From C-114 sp963719285 (GTDB taxonomy: Bacteria; Chloroflexota; Limnocylindria; Limnocylindrales; CSP1-4): a DNA stretch of 64,000 nt. Below the pieces are notes generated by a model. That model was not told the DNA's origin and did no database searches. It saw only the letters and a program-made list of their open reading frames with translations. Within the stretch, counting starts at the first letter, position 1. Each line of letters opens with the position of its first letter. The translations under genes were made by a program, and so were the position numbers. The stretch spans positions 806,001-870,000 of the forward strand of contig CAVRBO010000001.1 of assembly GCA_963719285.1 (NCBI GenBank). Reading direction: 5' to 3'. Positions 1 to 8,799 of this stretch are shown here, piece by piece.

Positions 1-530
1 ACGGTCGGCACGCCGACGCAGTTGCCGTACCCGCCCACACCCCGGACGACCCCATCGACCAGGTGGCGGGTCCGCGGGTCGGCCGGATCGCCGAAACGGA
101 GGGCGTCGAGGACCGCGATCGGCCGGGCGCCCATCGTGAAGATGTCGCGCAGGATCCCGCCCACGCCGGTCGCGGCGCCCTGGTACGGCTCGACGGCAGA
201 TGGGTGATTGTGCGACTCGATCTTGAACGCGACGCCCAGGCCGTCGCCGATGTCGATGACACCGGCGTTCTCGCCCGGTCCGGCCACGACGCCCTCGCCG
301 GCCGTCGGCAGGGTCCGCAGGAGCGGGCGCGAGCTCTTGTACGAGCAGTGCTCGCTCCACATGACGCTGAACATCGCGAGCTCGAGGTCGTTGGGGTCGC
401 GGCCGAGCCGGGTCCGGATCGCGCCAAGCTCATCGTCCGTGATCCCCAGCGCGCGGTGGAGCGGCGCGGCCCGCGCCGGCGTCGTGGGCTCGTCGGCCGG
501 ACCGGCCGGGGCCATCGGCTCGGCGGTCAC
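1..530 (-). CDS. purL: Phosphoribosylformylglycinamidine synthase subunit PurL, N-terminal part
   Basis: PurL is the large ATP-dependent subunit of FGAM synthase (purine step 4), working with PurQ and PurS. Only about 176 N-terminal codons are here; the gene runs off the left edge. The translated stretch has the conserved ESHNHPS segment followed by the glycine-rich GAATGVGGILRD region of this family. The start is a GTG at 528-530 whose GTGA overlaps the purQ stop, the same 4-base overlap used by its neighbours. Cotranscription with purQ and purS agrees with the small, three-subunit type of the enzyme. Identification is secure; the total length cannot be known from this window. Confidence 0.93.
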   Translation of the reverse strand, partial: MTAEPMAPAGPADEPTTPARAAPLHRALGITDDELGAIRTRLGRDPNDLELAMFSVMWSEHCSYKSSRPLLRTLPTAGEGVVAGPGENAGVIDIGDGLGVAFKIESHNHPSAVEPYQGAATGVGGILRDIFTMGARPIAVLDALRFGDPADPRTRHLVDGVVRGVGGYGNCVGVPT

Positions 531-1273
531 CGGGCCCCCACCGCCACGGGCCCGCCGGCCGCCGCGCGTTCGGCGGCGGCATCCACGAGCGAGCGCAGGA
601 GCGCCAGGCCGTCATCGGAGCCCAGGATCCCTTCGGCCGCCCGTTCCGGGTGGGGCATCAGGCCGGCCACGTTGCCGGCCCGGGCGATCACCCCGGCGAT
701 CGCCCGGAGCGAGCCGTTCGGGTTCGCCTGGGTGTCGCCCGGTTCGGCCGGGCTCCCATCGGGCCGGGCGTACCGGAACAGGACCTGCCCGTCGGCTTCG
801 AGCGCGTCGAGGGCGGCCTCGTCGGCGTAATAACAGCCCTCCCCGTGGGCGATCGGCAGGCGGAGCGGGCCGGTGCCTGCCAGGGCCCGCGTGAACGGCG
901 TGTCGAGCCGTTCGGGGACGATATGGACATCGCGCCCGAGGAAGCGCAGGCCACGGTTGCGCAGGAGCGCGCCGGGCACGAGCCCGGCCTCGGCGAGGAC
1001 CTGGAACCCGTTGCAGATGCCGAGCACGAGCCCGCCATCCGCGGCGAAGGCGGCGACGCTGCGCATGACCGGGCTGAACCTGGCGATGACACCGGCCCGC
1101 AGGTAGTCCCCGTAGGCGAAGCCGCCCGGCAGGACGACCGCCGCCACCCCGGCCAGGTCGGCCACCTCATGCCACAGGGCGACCGGCTCGGCCCCCGCGA
1201 GCTCGAGGCCGTGGAGCGTGTCGGTGTCGCAGTTGCTGCCCGGGAACACGACGACGCCGACCCGCACGGTCAT
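527..1273 (-). CDS. purQ: Phosphoribosylformylglycinamidine synthase glutaminase subunit PurQ
   Basis: PurQ is the class I glutamine amidotransferase that releases ammonia for PurL in the cytoplasm. The 248-residue protein shows the PurQ N-terminus (VVVFPGSNCD), the nucleophile in GICNGF (Cys87) and the catalytic pair in MPHPE (His208, Glu210). Length is normal for the family, with a short Ala/Gly-rich extra tail. The ATG start overlaps the purS stop by 4 bases and the stop overlaps the purL GTG, so the three subunits are probably translationally coupled. Confidence 0.96.
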   Translation of the reverse strand: MTVRVGVVVFPGSNCDTDTLHGLELAGAEPVALWHEVADLAGVAAVVLPGGFAYGDYLRAGVIARFSPVMRSVAAFAADGGLVLGICNGFQVLAEAGLVPGALLRNRGLRFLGRDVHIVPERLDTPFTRALAGTGPLRLPIAHGEGCYYADEAALDALEADGQVLFRYARPDGSPAEPGDTQANPNGSLRAIAGVIARAGNVAGLMPHPERAAEGILGSDDGLALLRSLVDAAAERAAAGGPVAVGAR

Positions 1274-1566
1274 CGGCCGGGGGTCCCGACGACGGCCGGG
1301 GCGAGCGCGCCGAGCAGCTCGATCGCGTAGGACTCGATGAGCGGGTTCGCCAGCAGCTCGCCGGCCATCCGCTCGGCCGTGGCCCGCGCGGCCGGCTCGT
1401 CGGCGGCCTCGACCGTCAGCTCGACCCGCCGGCCCACGCGGACGCCGGAGACGCCGGTCACGCCGAGGTGGCCGAGACTGCCTTCCACCGCCCGACCCTG
1501 CGGGTCGAGGATGCCGTCCTTGGGCAGGACGTTGACCGCGTACCGGAAGCGCTGCGGATCGCTCAT
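1270..1566 (-). CDS. purS: Phosphoribosylformylglycinamidine synthase subunit PurS
   Basis: PurS is the small scaffold subunit that bridges PurL and PurQ. The 98-residue protein has the typical N-terminus (YAVNVLPKDGILDPQG), followed by the GVSGVRVGRRVEL strand and a helix ending near LLANPLIESY. It is slightly longer than the usual ~80 residues because of an Ala/Pro-rich tail. The ATG overlaps the purC stop by 4 bases. Its presence confirms a PurLQS-type rather than a fused PurL enzyme. Confidence 0.94.
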   Translation of the reverse strand: MSDPQRFRYAVNVLPKDGILDPQGRAVEGSLGHLGVTGVSGVRVGRRVELTVEAADEPAARATAERMAGELLANPLIESYAIELLGALAPAVVGTPGR

Positions 1567-2531
1567 CGGGCGAGCACGTCCTCCGTGAGATAGCGGGTGA
1601 AACTCGCCCCGGTGATGCGCTCGAAGGCGGCGACGTACCGCTCGCGCGTGCCGGCCACGACGTCGGCCGGGAGGTCCGGCCCGGGCGCCGTCTTGTCCCA
1701 GCCCGAGGCGAGGAGCCAGTCCCGCACGAATTGCTTGTCGAACGATGCCTGGGCCCGACCGGGCTCCCAGGTCGCGGCGTCCCAGAACCGGGACGAATCC
1801 GGCGTCAGGACCTCGTCGGCGAGGACGAGCTCGTGGCTGTGCGGGTCGAGGCCGAACTCGAACTTCGTATCGGCGAGCAGCACGCCGGCCCGCTCGGCGA
1901 CCGCCGCACCGTACCCGTACAGGCGGATCGCCACGTCGCGGATCCGGCCGGCGAGCGTCGTCGCGGCCGCGTCGCCACCGAGCAGTTCGATCATCGCCTC
2001 GAACGTGATGTTCTCGTCGTGGGTGCCGATCTCGGCCTTCGTCGACGGGGTGAGGATCGGCTCGGGCAGCCGGTCGCTCTCGTGCAGCCCGCTCGGCAGG
2101 CGGATCCCGCAGACCTGCCCGGTCTGCTCGTAGGACTTCCAGCCGCTCCCAGAGAGGTAGCCGCGGACGATGACCTCGACCGGCAGGATCTCGACCTCGC
2201 GACAGACCATCATCCGGCCGCGCAGTTCCTCGGCGGCCGTCCTGTCGTCGTCGCGGGCCGATTCGGACGGCTCCACGACCGCGTGACGCAGCTCGCTCGG
2301 CAGGGCGAGCGGGTCCGTCGCGACGAGGTGGTTGGGGACGATCCGGGCGGTCTCGGCGAACCAGAACCGCGAGATGCCGGTGAGGACGCGGCCCTTGTCC
2401 GGGATCTCGGTCGGCAGCACGACGTCGAACGCCGACAGCCGGTCCGACGCGACCAGCAGGAGCTGGCCGTCGCCGATGCGGTAGAGGTCGCGGACCTTGC
2501 CCGAGCGGACGAAGCGACTAGCGAGCGACAC
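1563..2531 (-). CDS. purC: Phosphoribosylaminoimidazole-succinocarboxamide synthase (SAICAR synthetase)
   Basis: PurC joins aspartate to CAIR to make SAICAR using ATP. The 322-residue product starts with the family signature SGKVRDLYRIGDGQLLLVASDRLSAFD split over residues ~9-35, and carries VEVIVRGYLSGSGWKSY and the LADTKFEFG segment. Length resembles the longer, yeast-like form. I chose the GTG at 2529-2531, since the open frame extends upstream only by shadowing purB; this gives a 14-base overlap with the purB stop. It precedes purS in the pur operon. Confidence 0.9.
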   Translation of the reverse strand: MSLASRFVRSGKVRDLYRIGDGQLLLVASDRLSAFDVVLPTEIPDKGRVLTGISRFWFAETARIVPNHLVATDPLALPSELRHAVVEPSESARDDDRTAAEELRGRMMVCREVEILPVEVIVRGYLSGSGWKSYEQTGQVCGIRLPSGLHESDRLPEPILTPSTKAEIGTHDENITFEAMIELLGGDAAATTLAGRIRDVAIRLYGYGAAVAERAGVLLADTKFEFGLDPHSHELVLADEVLTPDSSRFWDAATWEPGRAQASFDKQFVRDWLLASGWDKTAPGPDLPADVVAGTRERYVAAFERITGASFTRYLTEDVLAR

Positions 2532-3840
2532 GACTGGCGACCTCCAGGCGCTCGAGGCGGGCGATGATCGTCGGCACGTGCCGGAGGGCGGCGGCATCGT
2601 CGAAGCAGGCGTCGAGGACATCGTGCGACAGGCGCTCGCCGACCGCGGGATCGAGGGCGAGGAGGTCGCGCAGGGGCCGCCGCTCGTCGGCGGCGCGCAG
2701 CGCCGCCCGCTGGACGATCGCGTAGGCGTCCTCCCGGGAGAGCCCGCCGCCGTCCATGAGCGCGTCCAGGACGCGGCTGCTGGCATGGAGGCCGAGACCG
2801 CGCTCGATGTTCTCGCGCATCCGCTCGCCCCTGACGACCAGGCCGTCGACGATGCCCGTGAACCGGACGAGCATGTAGTCGAGGAGGATCGTGGCATCGG
2901 GCAGGATGATCCGCTCGGCGGACGAGTGGCTGATGTCCCGCTCGTGCCACAGCGGCTGGTCCTCGAACCCGACCTGGGCATACCCGCGCAGCAGGCGGGC
3001 CAACCCCGCGATCCGTTCGCACAGGATCGGGTTGCGCTTGTGGGGCATCGCGGAGCTGCCCTTCTGGCCGGACCGGAACGGCTCCATGAGCTCGCCGATC
3101 TCCGTGTGCTGGAGATTGCGGATCTCGGTCGCGAACCGCTCGAGCGACCCACCGGTGACCGCGATGGCCGCGAGGAGGGCCGCGTGGCGGTCCCGCTGGA
3201 CGATCTGGGTGCTCACCGGATCGACGCGCAGGCCCAGGGCGCCGAGGACTTCGGCCTCGAGGTCGGGAGCGAGGTGGCTGTACGTGCCGACCGGTCCGGA
3301 GATCTTGCCCGTCCCGATCTCGTCCACCGCCGCGACGAGCCGGCGCCGGTCCCGGTCGACCTCGAACGCCCAACCGGCCAGCTTGACGCCCAGGGTCGTC
3401 GGTTCGGCGTGGACGCTGTGGGTGCGGCCCATCATGACCGTGTCGGCCTCGGCCCGGGCCCGTCGGACGAGCGCGGCGATGAGGCCGTCGCAATCGGCGA
3501 TGAGGCGCTCGCCGGCCGCCCGGAGCTGGAGCGCGAGGGCGGTGTCCACCACGTCGCTGCTGGTCAGCCCGAGGTGGAGGAACCGGCCCTCCGGCCCGAC
3601 GGTCTCGGCGACCTGGCTGACGAACGCGATCACGTCGTGGTCGGTCGTCCGCTCGATCTCCGCGATCCGGGCGACGTCGACGACCGCTCGAGACTCGATC
3701 GCCTTGAGCGCGTCGCCGGGGACCAGCCCCCGGCCGGCCTGGGCCCGGGCGACCGCGATCTCGACCCGGAGCATCGCCCCGAAGCGCGCCTCGTCGCCCC
3801 AGATGGCCCCCATCTCCGGCAACGTGTAACGCGGGATCAT
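2518..3840 (-). CDS. purB: Adenylosuccinate lyase
   Basis: PurB removes fumarate from SAICAR and from adenylosuccinate, so it acts twice in purine synthesis. The 440-residue protein has the fumarase/aspartase superfamily signature GSSAMPHKRNP at residues 261-271, the TSSD substrate loop (~93-96) and the GRTHSVHAEPTT catalytic-histidine segment (~138-149). The ATG at 3838-3840 overlaps the purD stop by 4 bases. It lies between purD and purC in the operon. Confidence 0.95.
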   Translation of the reverse strand: MIPRYTLPEMGAIWGDEARFGAMLRVEIAVARAQAGRGLVPGDALKAIESRAVVDVARIAEIERTTDHDVIAFVSQVAETVGPEGRFLHLGLTSSDVVDTALALQLRAAGERLIADCDGLIAALVRRARAEADTVMMGRTHSVHAEPTTLGVKLAGWAFEVDRDRRRLVAAVDEIGTGKISGPVGTYSHLAPDLEAEVLGALGLRVDPVSTQIVQRDRHAALLAAIAVTGGSLERFATEIRNLQHTEIGELMEPFRSGQKGSSAMPHKRNPILCERIAGLARLLRGYAQVGFEDQPLWHERDISHSSAERIILPDATILLDYMLVRFTGIVDGLVVRGERMRENIERGLGLHASSRVLDALMDGGGLSREDAYAIVQRAALRAADERRPLRDLLALDPAVGERLSHDVLDACFDDAAALRHVPTIIARLERLEVASRVAR

Positions 3841-5162
3841 CGGCCGGCTCCGGCGACGAGCTCGCTCACCGGTCCGGCGGCGATGTCGTGGCGGCGCTGG
3901 GCGCCCTCGAAGCGGATGGCGTCCGCGGCGTACTCGGCGGCGCGCCGGGCGTCCGCGACGTTCGGACCCCGGCCGACGACCGTGACGATCCGGCCGCCGT
4001 TCGTCTCGTAGTCGCGCCCCGGACGACGCGTCCCGGCGTGGAACACGAGGCCTCCCCGGTCGGTGGCTTCGGCCAGCCCGTCGATCCGGTCGCCCTTGGA
4101 GGATGCGACGGGATACGCGCCACCGGCGATGACGATCCCGACGGCCGCGCCGGGGACGACCGGGACGAGCCCCGACGCCCACGCCGGGGCCGCCGAACCG
4201 AGACTGCCCCGGGCCGCCGCGAGCAGGAGCGGACCGAGGGCCGCCGCCAGCCGGGGCAGGACCACCTGGGTCTCCGGGTCGCCGAACCGGGCGTTGCACT
4301 CGAGGAGGACCGGGCCGCGCTCGGTGAGCATGATCCCGGCGTACAGCGCCCCGACGAACGGGGTGCCCCGCCTGGCCATCTCGACGAGGATGGGTCGGTG
4401 GACCTCGCGCAGGATCTGGACGACGAGCGCGTCGGGCAGGTCGGCCAGCGGCGAGTAGGCGCCCATGCCGCCCGTATTCGGTCCGTCGTCACCGTCCCGG
4501 AGGCGCTTGTGGTCGCGAGCCGCCGGCAGGGCGACCACGTCCCGCCCGTCCGCGACGGCGATGACGCTCGCCTCGAGCCCGACCAGCCGCTCCTCGATCA
4601 GGACGACCCGGTCCGGACCCGCGTGGAAGAGCCGGTCGAGGTAGGGCTCCACCGCGGCCGCGTCCGCCGGTTCGTGCACGCTCACGCCCTTGCCCGCGGC
4701 GAGCCCGTCGTCCTTGACGACGAACCCGCGACCGGACCGCGCGAATGCCCGCACCGCGGTCATCGCCGCACCGACGGAGCGGCAGACGCTCACGTCGGCC
4801 ATCCGAACGCCGGCCGCGGCGGCGACCTCGTGGCAGAAGGCTTTCGAGGACTCGATCCGGGCCGCCGCCCGGGATGGGCCGAACGTCGCGACCCCGGCCG
4901 CCCGGAGCGCGTCGGCCAGGCCATCGGCGAGCGGCTGCTCCGGCCCGATGACCGCGAGCTCGACCGCGTTCGCGCGAGCGACATCGACGATGCCCGCCTG
5001 GTCCGCGGCCGGGACCTCGGCGCACCGGACGCGCGGCAGCTCCCCGATCGCGTCGCTCCCGGGCGCCACGACCACGAGGTTCACCCCGGGCTCCTCGGAC
5101 AGCTTCCAGGCGAGGGCGTGCTCCCGGCCGCCGCCGCCCACGATGAGGATCCGGGTGGGCAT
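3837..5162 (-). CDS. purD: Phosphoribosylamine-glycine ligase (GAR synthetase)
   Basis: PurD attaches glycine to phosphoribosylamine with ATP, the second purine step. The 441-residue protein begins with the diagnostic ILIVGGGGREHALAWKL, has the ATP-grasp region GFVVKDDGLAAGKGV, then DGPNTGGMGAYSP and LLECNARFGDPETQ, which hold metal-binding Glu/Asn residues. I placed the start at the ATG of MPTRILIVGG (5160-5162), 11 bases after the purA stop. The open frame continues upstream only in a purA shadow. Confidence 0.94.
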   Translation of the reverse strand: MPTRILIVGGGGREHALAWKLSEEPGVNLVVVAPGSDAIGELPRVRCAEVPAADQAGIVDVARANAVELAVIGPEQPLADGLADALRAAGVATFGPSRAAARIESSKAFCHEVAAAAGVRMADVSVCRSVGAAMTAVRAFARSGRGFVVKDDGLAAGKGVSVHEPADAAAVEPYLDRLFHAGPDRVVLIEERLVGLEASVIAVADGRDVVALPAARDHKRLRDGDDGPNTGGMGAYSPLADLPDALVVQILREVHRPILVEMARRGTPFVGALYAGIMLTERGPVLLECNARFGDPETQVVLPRLAAALGPLLLAAARGSLGSAAPAWASGLVPVVPGAAVGIVIAGGAYPVASSKGDRIDGLAEATDRGGLVFHAGTRRPGRDYETNGGRIVTVVGRGPNVADARRAAEYAADAIRFEGAQRRHDIAAGPVSELVAGAGR

Positions 5163-5173
5163 GACCGCCTGGC

Positions 5174-6532
5174 TCACGCGGGCGCCCCGGTCGCGCGGCC
5201 GGCGCCGGTGAGTGCCGGTGAGCGGCGCATCGGCCGCCATGCCCGTTCGATCGTCTGCGTCCGCTCCGGCCCGACGGACACGAGCACGATCGGCACGCCC
5301 GCGTGGTCCTCGAGCGCCGACACGTATCGGCGGGCATTCTCGGGCAGGTCGGCCAGGGCGCGCACGCCGTGGATGGCCTCCCGCCAGCCCGGGAAGCGCT
5401 CGTAGATCGGGGTCGCCCGGGCGAGGGTGTCGGCCGACGTGGGCCAGGACTCCACCCGCCGGCCGTCGATCTCGTAGGCGACGCACAGGAGGATCTCGTC
5501 CAGGCCGGCCAGGATGTCGAGCTTGTTGAGCATGATCGCGCTCACGCTGTTGACCGCGACCGCGTAGCGGAGCGGAACGGCGTCGAACCAGCCGACCCGT
5601 CGCGGGCGGCCGGTCGTCGTCCCGACCTCATGGCCCCGGGCGGCGATCCCCTGGCCGACCGCGTCCGTGAGCTCCGTGGGGAACGGGCCGGAACCCACCC
5701 GCGTCGCGTAGGCCTTCATCACCCCGATGACCTCGTCGACCTGGAGCGGCCCGATGCCGCCACCGGTGCACGCGCCGCCGGCGATGGGGCTCGAAGACGT
5801 GACGAACGGGTAGCTTCCGTGGTCGATGTCGAGGAGCGTGCCCTGGGCGCCCTCGAGGAGCACGTGCTCGCGATGCCGGAGGGCCTCCTGGACGAGCCAG
5901 GTCGTGTCGGCGAGGTGGGGTTCCAGGCGCTTGCCCCACGCGACGGCCTGGGCCACGAGTGGCTCGACCTCGAACCGGAGCGCCTCGGCGGCCGCGCCGA
6001 GGAGGAGGTTCTTCTCGGGCAGGACCCGACCGATCTTGTGGCGCAGCACCGTCTCGTCGAGGAGGTCCTCCATCCGGAGACCGATGCGCGACGCCCGGTC
6101 CGCGTAGGCGGGCCCGATGCCCCGATGGGTCGTCCCGACGGCCTCCTCGCCCAGCCGCGACTCGGACAGGCGGTCGAGGGCCGGGTGGTAGGGCATGATC
6201 ACGTGCGCGCTCAGGCTCGCCCGCACCTTGCTCACGTCGATGTGCCGCGCGGTGAGGCCGTCCAGCTCGCTGATGAGCGTCGCCGGGTTGACGACGACGC
6301 CCGCGCCGATGACGCAGGTGATGTGCGGATAGAGCACGCCCGACGGGACGAGGTGGAGCTTGAAGACCTCGTCGCCGAGCACGATCGTGTGGCCGGCGTT
6401 GTCCCCGCCCTGGTAGCGGACGGCCATCGCGACCTGCTCCGCAAGGAAGTCGGTCGTCTTGCCCTTGCCCTCGTCGCCCCACTGCAGACCGACGATCACG
6501 GTGGCCGGCATCAGGCGGTCCGTCCCGGACAT
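5174..6532 (-). CDS. purA: Adenylosuccinate synthetase
   Basis: PurA makes adenylosuccinate from IMP, aspartate and GTP, the first committed AMP step. The 452-residue protein has the GTP-binding loop GLQWGDEGKGKTTDF at its N-terminus, the conserved QGGDNAGHTIV, the GTTHRGIGPAYADR IMP/metal segment and a C-terminal region of the usual length. Two ATG starts are possible (6530-6532 or seven codons later); the first lies only a few bases after a terminator-like hairpin. It is the first gene of the pur operon and probably carries its main regulatory leader. Confidence 0.94.
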   Translation of the reverse strand: MSGTDRLMPATVIVGLQWGDEGKGKTTDFLAEQVAMAVRYQGGDNAGHTIVLGDEVFKLHLVPSGVLYPHITCVIGAGVVVNPATLISELDGLTARHIDVSKVRASLSAHVIMPYHPALDRLSESRLGEEAVGTTHRGIGPAYADRASRIGLRMEDLLDETVLRHKIGRVLPEKNLLLGAAAEALRFEVEPLVAQAVAWGKRLEPHLADTTWLVQEALRHREHVLLEGAQGTLLDIDHGSYPFVTSSSPIAGGACTGGGIGPLQVDEVIGVMKAYATRVGSGPFPTELTDAVGQGIAARGHEVGTTTGRPRRVGWFDAVPLRYAVAVNSVSAIMLNKLDILAGLDEILLCVAYEIDGRRVESWPTSADTLARATPIYERFPGWREAIHGVRALADLPENARRYVSALEDHAGVPIVLVSVGPERTQTIERAWRPMRRSPALTGAGRATGAPA

Positions 6533-6534
6533 GA

Positions 6535-6563
6535 AAAGACCCGGACCGTGCGGTCCGGGACCG
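6535..6563 (-). terminator. Terminator-like hairpin at the end of the purA leader
   Basis: On the minus strand the arms CCCGGACC and GGTCCGGG (6552-6559 and 6540-6547) form a perfect 8-bp stem with a GCAC loop, extended by flanking GC pairs and followed by TCTTTTC just before the purA start. This is the layout of an intrinsic terminator used as an attenuator. The U-tract is short. Confidence 0.6.
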
Positions 6564-6621
6564 GGATAGACTGCCCCCTCGCGCCGCCGGGGATCCGGCA
6601 GAGGGGCGTCTCGGTGGTGGG

Positions 6622-6643
6622 CGCTCGTCTCACTGGACGAACG
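6622..6643 (-). promoter_or_regulatory. PyrR-type binding loop in the pur operon leader
   Basis: Read on the minus strand, CGTTCGTC and GACGAGCG form an 8-bp stem with one G-U pair, closing the hexaloop CAGTGA. This fits the CNGNGA hexaloop of PyrR attenuator sites (known for pyrimidine operons). Below the stem, GGG and CCC can pair across a CAA bulge, also like a PyrR site. It lies ~60 bases upstream of the terminator-like hairpin. Binding by PyrR is inferred; it has not been seen here, and a pur target would be unusual. Confidence 0.42.
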
Positions 6644-6713
6644 TTGCCCTTCCTCGCGCGATCGTCGTACTCCTGGGCGGCGGGCCGTCGGCCTGGGGTC
6701 CGAGGACCCGCGC

Positions 6714-6722
6714 AGTATACCA
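6714..6722 (-). promoter_or_regulatory. Extended -10 promoter for the pur operon
   Basis: The minus strand reads TGGTATACT, an extended -10 (TGn plus TATACT, 5 of 6 matches). No good -35 is visible. Predicted transcription would start near 6707, giving a ~175-base leader before purA. Confidence 0.55.
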
Positions 6723-6868
6723 GCCGGCCGGGACCTTCGGGGCCGGTCCGGGGTGGTCCCGGGACCCGCGAGCGGGGCCTGGCGTGCGGGGCGCGGCTGC
6801 GGGTAAGGGGACTTCCGCTACCCCCGGGCGGTACCTTCGGGATGCTCTCCGGGGCCTTGGTGCACCGC

Positions 6869-6874
6869 TAGATT
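6869..6874 (+). promoter_or_regulatory. -10 element for a leaderless GTG start
   Basis: TAGATT is followed by exactly six bases and then the GTG at 6881, so predicted +1 is the start codon. The same spacing recurs at several other genes in this window. Confidence 0.5.
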
Positions 6875-6880
6875 CGGCAG

Positions 6881-8767
6881 GTGATCCGTGTATTCGCGGG
6901 ATCGTTGGTGGCGATCTCGCTGCTCGTGCTCGGCGCGATCGTCGCCGTCCCGTCGATCCTGCCCGAAAGCTGGGGGGTCGACGCTCGGACCGGCCTCCGC
7001 GCCGTCGCCGCCATCGCGCTCGGCGCGACCGCGTCGGCCAGCCTCGTCTGGCTGTACATGCGGCTCCGCCTCGACCCGCTCATCGAGGCGGCCGAACGGC
7101 TCGTCGCCGGCGACGCCGACGTCGACCTCGAAGCCCTCGCCGGCGGGTCGAACGGCCGTCTCGGCACGGCGCTCCGGTCGCTCGCCCAGGCCTACGCCAC
7201 GGGCCGGGACGTCGTGGCCACCGACCGGCTGACCGGCATCGACAGTCGCCACGCGATCCTGTCCGCTCTCTCGGCCGAGGTCGACCGGGCGAGCCGCTAC
7301 CTGCGCCCGCTGACCGTCGCCTTCATCGACATCGACCACCTTTCGAAGGTCAACGAGACGAACGGGCACCGGGTCGGGGACTACGTCCTGCGGGCGGTCG
7401 CCCAGACCTTGAAGGCCAACATCCGGGGCACCGACTCGGTCGGGCGCTACGGCGGCGAAGAGTTCCTGCTCATCTTCACCGAGACCGGGGTCGATGACGG
7501 CGCCGCGCTCGCCGACAAGCTCCGCCAGGAGATCGAACGCCAGCGCTTCGACATCGACGGGAAGATCGTCGGCGTGCGCGTGTCGGTCGGCATCGCCGGT
7601 GGCCAGGGCCAGGGCCTCCGGGCGGACACCCTCGTGCGCGACGCCGACGCCGCGATGTACTCGGCCAAGTCGCTCGGCCGCAACCAGACCTACGTGTTCG
7701 CCGAGCCCGAGGACGACGCGGGCGTCCTGCGCGCCCCGATCTCCCCGGCGGGCCGCGCCCGGGCCGAGGAGATCGGACTCGCCGCGCGGGAGACGGTCCT
7801 GTCGTCCCTTGCGACGGTCATCGCCGACCTGCCGGGCGACGGTGGCCGGCCCTCGCCCGTCGCGGTCGCGATCGCCACGAGCATGGCCATCGGCCTGGAG
7901 CTGCCGGAGGCGGAGATCGACCGGATCCGGGTCGCCGCCCTGCTGCGCGACATCGGCAAGGTCGCCGTCCCGAACGAGATCCTTGCCAAGACGACCGCCC
8001 TCACCAGCTCCGAGTGGCGGGCCATCGTCCAGCACCCGCGGATCGCCCAGGTCATCCTCGAACAGGCGACCGCCCTGCGCGAGGCCGTGCCGCTCATCCT
8101 CCACCACCATGAGCGTTTCGCCGGCCATGGCTACCCGTTCGGCCTGCGCGGGGACGAGATCCCGCTGGGAGCGCGGATCGTGGCCATCGCCGACGCCTAC
8201 GACGCGATGACGAGCGACCGGCCGTACAAGCGGGCGATCGGCCACGAGGCGGCGATCCGCGAGCTCAAGCGCCACGCCGGCACGCAGTTCGATCCCGCGC
8301 TCGTGCGCCTGTTCGGCGAGCTGTTCTCGTTCGCGCCGCCGGCCCCGGACCCCGAAGCGGTCAAGCTCCTCGCCGCGACGTCGGGGACACCGGTCGCCAC
8401 CGCCGAGATCGCCGGTCCATCGCGCGACGGGCGCACGGCCCCGACCGCCCGGACCGCTGTCGGCTCGCATCGGCCCGGCGCGCCGGTCCGGTCAGGGACC
8501 GCCCAACGACCCGTCGTCCGCACGAGCGCCACCCGGCACTCGCTCGGCGCCGCGCCAGGGCCACGCCCGGGTCCGAAGGCGTCCGGCCGGCCCGCCGCGA
8601 GCGACACGACTCCGCCCGCGCCGGCCCCACGACCGGCCAGGACCATGGCGCCGGGTCCGCCGGAGCCGCGGCCGGCGTCGGTCGAGAGCGCCGCTCCGCG
8701 GGAGGCCTCGCCCACGACGAGGCGGTCCCGCCGCGCGACCGATGCTCCCGAGACCGCGGCGGGCTGA
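6881..8767 (+). CDS. Membrane-linked GGDEF / HD-GYP-like signalling protein
   Basis: This 628-residue protein has one or two N-terminal membrane helices (residues ~4-25 and ~40-60), a GGDEF diguanylate cyclase domain (~112-275) and an HD-GYP-like domain (~305-490), then a Pro/Ala-rich tail. The cyclase motif is GGEEF at 191-195, preceded by an RGTD inhibitory site at 182-185, so c-di-GMP synthesis with product feedback is plausible. In the second domain the GYP part is intact (HGYPFGLRGDEIPLG), but the HD pair is Arg356-Asp357 in LLRDIGK. Loss of that metal-ligand His suggests no phosphodiesterase activity. The GTG start has a -10 element six bases upstream and no Shine-Dalgarno, so it is probably leaderless. 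Confidence 0.88.
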   Translation: MIRVFAGSLVAISLLVLGAIVAVPSILPESWGVDARTGLRAVAAIALGATASASLVWLYMRLRLDPLIEAAERLVAGDADVDLEALAGGSNGRLGTALRSLAQAYATGRDVVATDRLTGIDSRHAILSALSAEVDRASRYLRPLTVAFIDIDHLSKVNETNGHRVGDYVLRAVAQTLKANIRGTDSVGRYGGEEFLLIFTETGVDDGAALADKLRQEIERQRFDIDGKIVGVRVSVGIAGGQGQGLRADTLVRDADAAMYSAKSLGRNQTYVFAEPEDDAGVLRAPISPAGRARAEEIGLAARETVLSSLATVIADLPGDGGRPSPVAVAIATSMAIGLELPEAEIDRIRVAALLRDIGKVAVPNEILAKTTALTSSEWRAIVQHPRIAQVILEQATALREAVPLILHHHERFAGHGYPFGLRGDEIPLGARIVAIADAYDAMTSDRPYKRAIGHEAAIRELKRHAGTQFDPALVRLFGELFSFAPPAPDPEAVKLLAATSGTPVATAEIAGPSRDGRTAPTARTAVGSHRPGAPVRSGTAQRPVVRTSATRHSLGAAPGPRPGPKASGRPAASDTTPPAPAPRPARTMAPGPPEPRPASVESAAPREASPTTRRSRRATDAPETAAG

Positions 8768-8799
8768 CCTCGCCCTGGGCGTGCGCAGGTAGCCGACCC

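Noticed and set aside
2497..4011. Long plus-strand open frame of about 500 codons opposite purB and purD
   Set aside because: It is a GC-rich antisense shadow; the minus-strand frame codes well-known enzymes throughout.
6533..6707. Purine, T-box or PRPP riboswitch in the purA leader
   Set aside because: I could not find the conserved core bases of those classes; only the PyrR-like loop fits.
6818..8470. Long minus-strand open frame opposite the GGDEF gene
   Set aside because: The plus strand codes a clear GGDEF/HD-GYP protein; the antisense frame has no family match and Arg/Asp-rich composition typical of shadows.
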